Below are positions 15,371 through 17,354 of a stretch of DNA of 17,354 bases, piece after piece; position 1 is the stretch's first letter; every line of letters starts with the position of its first letter. The translations under genes were made by a program, and so were the position numbers. The DNA is from an uncultured Pirellulaceae bacterium. GTDB lineage: Bacteria > Planctomycetota > Planctomycetia > Pirellulales > Pirellulaceae. The stretch lies in the NCBI GenBank assembly GCA_934255105.1, contig CAKQNH010000016.1:1-17354 (forward strand). Direction: 5' to 3'. A model generated the notes under the pieces. That model was not told the DNA's origin, did no database searches, and was given only the letters and a program-made list of their open reading frames with translations.

Positions 15371-15449
15371 CAGCAACAACTAGAATAAACTCCTTCCGTA
15401 GAACGGGCACTCCTGCCCGTTTCCCTGTCCAGCAATAACTAGAATAAAC
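15371..15449. repeat. 59-bp direct repeat, one full and one partial unit
   Basis: CAGCAACAACTAGAATAAAC (15371-15390) recurs as CAGCAATAACTAGAATAAAC (15430-15449), a period of 59 bp. The unit contains the hairpin at 15402-15421. The second copy is cut short and runs into the leader of the DUF1080 gene. Confidence 0.7.
15402..15421. terminator. 7-bp stem-loop, possible terminator
   Basis: AACGGGC-ACTCCT-GCCCGTT is a perfect stem followed by TCCC on the plus strand. It could terminate read-through from the 886-residue gene before the DUF1080 gene, but the T-tract is only two bases beyond the stem, so it may be just a repeat hairpin. Imperfect relatives lie at about 15053-15070. Confidence 0.35.
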
Positions 15450-15482
15450 ACTTTCCCTAGTTTCCCTTCCTGAGAGAGCCGC

Positions 15483-16130
15483 ATGATGATTCGCATATTT
15501 AGCGTGACCGCACTAGCTTTGTACTTAGTAGCCTGCCCTGCCGTTTCGTCAAATTCAGTCCGAGCCGCCGACGACAATGACAACGATGCGGGCTGGGTAA
15601 GCTTGTTCGACGGCAAGTCGCTCGACGGCTGGGAGAAGATTGGCAAGGACGAAAGCAAGTGGCAAGTCGTGGATGGCGAGTTGCAAGGCTCCGGTCCGGC
15701 CTCCATGCTGGTCAATACGACGGGGCCCTATAAAAACTTCATCTACCGCGCCGAAGTTAAGATCGGTGACAAAGGCAATTCAGGCCTGTATTTCCGCACA
15801 ACCCGCAAGCCTGGCTTTAGCGATGGGCACGAGGCGCAGATCAACAGCTCGCACTCCGATCCGATCCTCACCGGCTCGCTGTACGGCATGTGCCACGTCT
15901 ACGAGCAGTTGGTCAAGCCGGATACTTGGTTCACCTACGAGATTCAAGTTCAAGATGGCCAGTGGCGCGGCCGCGACGTGACGCGCATCAAGGTTAAGGT
16001 CGATGGTACAGAGTTGTACGAGTACTTGGATTTTGAAAACAAATTTAAGGAGGGCCACTTTGCTTTCCAACAACACGATCCAGGTAGTCGCGTCAGCCTG
16101 CGGAACATTAAAGTAAAAGAGCTTAAGTAG
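15483..16130 (+). CDS. secreted DUF1080 / 3-keto-disaccharide hydrolase-like protein (215 aa)
   Basis: Single-domain protein with the concanavalin-like jelly-roll fold of DUF1080 (3-keto-disaccharide hydrolase domain), a family greatly expanded in planctomycetes and linked to extracytoplasmic carbohydrate breakdown. The hallmark W38-VSLFDGKSLDGW-50 opens the domain. The later blocks SKWQVVDGELQG, FIYRAEVKIGDKGNSGLYFR and the closing FAFQQHDPGSRVSLRNIKVKEL are also typical. The N-terminus is a signal peptide. It also contains L15-V-A-C18, which fits a lipobox, so it could be a lipoprotein; cleavage after VRA28 is the alternative. The start is a double ATG (15483/15486) preceded by GAGAGAG. The domain's specific substrate cannot be read from the sequence. 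Related proteins act on glycosidic bonds of 3-keto sugars, so a glycan-degrading role is likely. Confidence 0.9.
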   Translation: MMIRIFSVTALALYLVACPAVSSNSVRAADDNDNDAGWVSLFDGKSLDGWEKIGKDESKWQVVDGELQGSGPASMLVNTTGPYKNFIYRAEVKIGDKGNSGLYFRTTRKPGFSDGHEAQINSSHSDPILTGSLYGMCHVYEQLVKPDTWFTYEIQVQDGQWRGRDVTRIKVKVDGTELYEYLDFENKFKEGHFAFQQHDPGSRVSLRNIKVKELK

Positions 16131-16213
16131 CGAATTCATGGTAAGGCCCAGCGGCTGAAATTCTTGGCGAGTTCCGCTACGAGTGAGGTCTGCTACGATG
16201 CGAGTTGGGTAAA

Positions 16214-17092
16214 ATGTCAAATGCACTGTGCGAAATGTGGCCGTTGTTCTGCGGGCACTTTCCCGCAGTGGACTGCCCCGCCTGGAGCTGGTTGGCACAA
16301 ATCGAGCCGGCGGGGGCCTGGGACGTTTTTACGTCGCGGACTCTCTGGTCCTGCCTGATCGTGGCCGTAGCCGCCATGGTGCAGGCCACTGTAGGGTTCG
16401 CATCGGCACTACTTGGCTTGCCACTGCTACTATGGGCGGGCAATGACATGGTGCACGCACAGGTGCTGCTGGTGACGGGCATGTTGCCGCAGCATATCTT
16501 CGGAGTATGGAAACTGCGCCACAGTATCAACTGGCGGGAGATTGTCTGGCCAGCCACGATCCGCACCGCCACGCTACCGATTGGTATCGCGGGGTTGGCT
16601 GTGGTGATGACTTGGCCTTCAGCCCGCGTGCAGCAGTTCGTCGGTGTGCTGATTCTGCTGGCGCTGGCTACTCAGGCATTGGTCGGCGTGCAGTGGCATT
16701 CGGCGCGGCGGCCATGGTGGATGGTGCTGGTTTTCGGCGGCAGCGGCGTGTTGCAAGGTATCTCGGGGATGAGTGGGCCGCCCGTAGTCTTATGGGTCCA
16801 CGCTCAGCGTTTTACGCATGACCATGCGCGCGCTTTTCTATTTGCCATGGCCATCACCAACTTTCTCCCGCAAGTGCTGTTGTTGTGGTGGAGGTTTGGT
16901 AGCCCGGTACTGCATGCTATGGGCGTGGGGCTGCTCGCCTTGCCGTTGGTGCTGGTGGGTGCCATGTTTGGATTGCGGCTGGGGAGCCGACTGGGTGCGC
17001 GGTGGTTGCGACCCGTCACGTTTAGTTTGCTGTTGTGGATCGGTTTGGTCAGCCTGCTCAGGCCATGGATTCAGGCATACTGGCTGCCATAG
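16214..17092 (+). CDS. TauE/SafE-family membrane transporter (sulfite exporter-like)
   Basis: Inner-membrane protein of the TauE/SafE (DUF81) family, whose members export sulfite, sulfoacetate or other organosulfur anions. There are about eight hydrophobic segments in two halves. The first half carries TVGFASALLGLPLLLW from T59, and the second carries the matching family motif GGSGVLQGISGMSGPPVVLW at 175-194. This is the expected internal pseudo-repeat. The start is uncertain. I chose the ATG at 16214; a TTG at 16205 would add three residues and an internal ATG at 16235 would remove seven. Neither ATG has a strong ribosome site. The N-terminal 35 residues are not hydrophobic and contain three Cys. 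The gene stands alone, 83 bp after the DUF1080 gene on the same strand, and converges on the toxin-like gene. Neighbours give no substrate clue. Confidence 0.88.
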   Translation: MSNALCEMWPLFCGHFPAVDCPAWSWLAQIEPAGAWDVFTSRTLWSCLIVAVAAMVQATVGFASALLGLPLLLWAGNDMVHAQVLLVTGMLPQHIFGVWKLRHSINWREIVWPATIRTATLPIGIAGLAVVMTWPSARVQQFVGVLILLALATQALVGVQWHSARRPWWMVLVFGGSGVLQGISGMSGPPVVLWVHAQRFTHDHARAFLFAMAITNFLPQVLLLWWRFGSPVLHAMGVGLLALPLVLVGAMFGLRLGSRLGARWLRPVTFSLLLWIGLVSLLRPWIQAYWLP

Positions 17093-17135
17093 AGGTCGTG
17101 CAATATGCCTAACAGGTTCTCGCGTTCAATCCCTG

Positions 17136-17354
17136 TCACCCGCTTCGATGAAGGAATGCTGAATCGTCACGACCTCCGGCCATCACTGCGACGACCAGGA
17201 TGCCATTGCTATCGAACGCAAAATAGATAATGTAGGAAAATCGTTTGAGCCGGCAGGGTCGCAGGCCGTTCGCAGCGACAGAGAACAAAAGCGGAGTCTC
17301 GCGGATGCGTTGGATTGCAGCTAAATAGTCGAGCAGGAATTCGTCGCCCAGGCC
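17136..17354 (-). CDS. RelE/ParE-family toxin, partial (C-terminal 72 residues)
   Basis: The minus-strand frame is open from the right window edge to a TGA at 17136-17138, giving 72 residues without a start. The sequence reads GLGDEFLLDYLAAIQRIRETP, then LFSV, then NGLRPCRLKRFSYIIYFAFD, then ILVVAVMAGGRDDSAFLHR. This is the RelE/ParE order: helix pair, then the R-x2-x-LKRFPY-I-F strand block, then I-x-V-x-AV and a final Arg. The usual Pro after KRF is Ser here. About 25 N-terminal residues are missing beyond the window. Toxins of this family block translation (RelE) or gyrase (ParE). ParE-like is the closer fit by the 'GL..EFL..L' opening. Any antitoxin should lie to the right, upstream of this gene. 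Whether it is active cannot be judged from the fragment. Confidence 0.8.
   Translation of the reverse strand, partial: GLGDEFLLDYLAAIQRIRETPLLFSVAANGLRPCRLKRFSYIIYFAFDSNGILVVAVMAGGRDDSAFLHRSG

Noticed and set aside
16198..16212. Four-residue leader frame (MRVG) before the TauE-like gene
   Set aside because: Too short to distinguish from chance, with no associated attenuator structure.

Overview
The window looks like a chromosomal segment of a planctomycete, most likely of the Pirellulaceae type. This is an inference. It rests on a secreted DUF1080 protein, a membrane protein with an N-terminal CxxC/CxxC zinc ribbon and a Pro/Ala tail, long signal-peptide-bearing helical proteins with no assigned function, weak or absent Shine-Dalgarno sequences before several genes, and intergenic regions rich in palindromic repeats. 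There are no rRNA or tRNA genes, no CRISPR array and no prophage. I see only ordinary chromosomal genes plus small non-coding repeat elements.

Layout. Bases 80-904 (+) encode a small ExeA/GspA-type AAA ATPase. It converges on a 149-residue helical protein of unknown function (961-1410, -) and a divergent NRAMP-fold transporter (1620-2888, -). A 290-bp divergent spacer holds a tandem 20-mer and a long REP-like palindrome. It precedes a 1304-residue protein (3179-7093, +) with a signal peptide, a TPM-like domain, one membrane segment, about 800 residues of coiled coil and a Gly-rich tail, which is YgcG architecture enlarged several-fold. The next spacer (7094-7429) has twin hairpins and eleven copies of a heptamer. 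It leads into a Xaa-Pro aminopeptidase (7430-8530), accB (8598-9095) and accC (9107-10459). This cluster supplies the biotin carboxyl carrier and biotin carboxylase of acetyl-CoA carboxylase, the first step of fatty acid synthesis.

A 335-bp spacer follows with three copies of a 30-bp repeat and an inverted-repeat module. Next come a zinc-ribbon membrane protein (10795-11625, -) and, divergently, a TrmL-type tRNA 2'-O-methyltransferase (11745-12353, +). The TrmL stop codon overlaps the start of an 886-residue exported helical-repeat protein (12353-15013, +). The spacer 15014-15482 is a nest of repeats containing a MITE-like element of about 260 bp. The right end carries a secreted DUF1080 (3-keto-disaccharide hydrolase-like) protein, a TauE/SafE-family membrane transporter and, entering from the right edge on the minus strand, the C-terminal 72 residues of a RelE/ParE-type toxin.

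The best candidates for a second look are the giant TPM/coiled-coil protein, the NRAMP homologue that has lost both metal-binding signatures, the MITE-like element and the 17-bp phased repeats just upstream of accB. I found no convincing new defence or mobile gene system.
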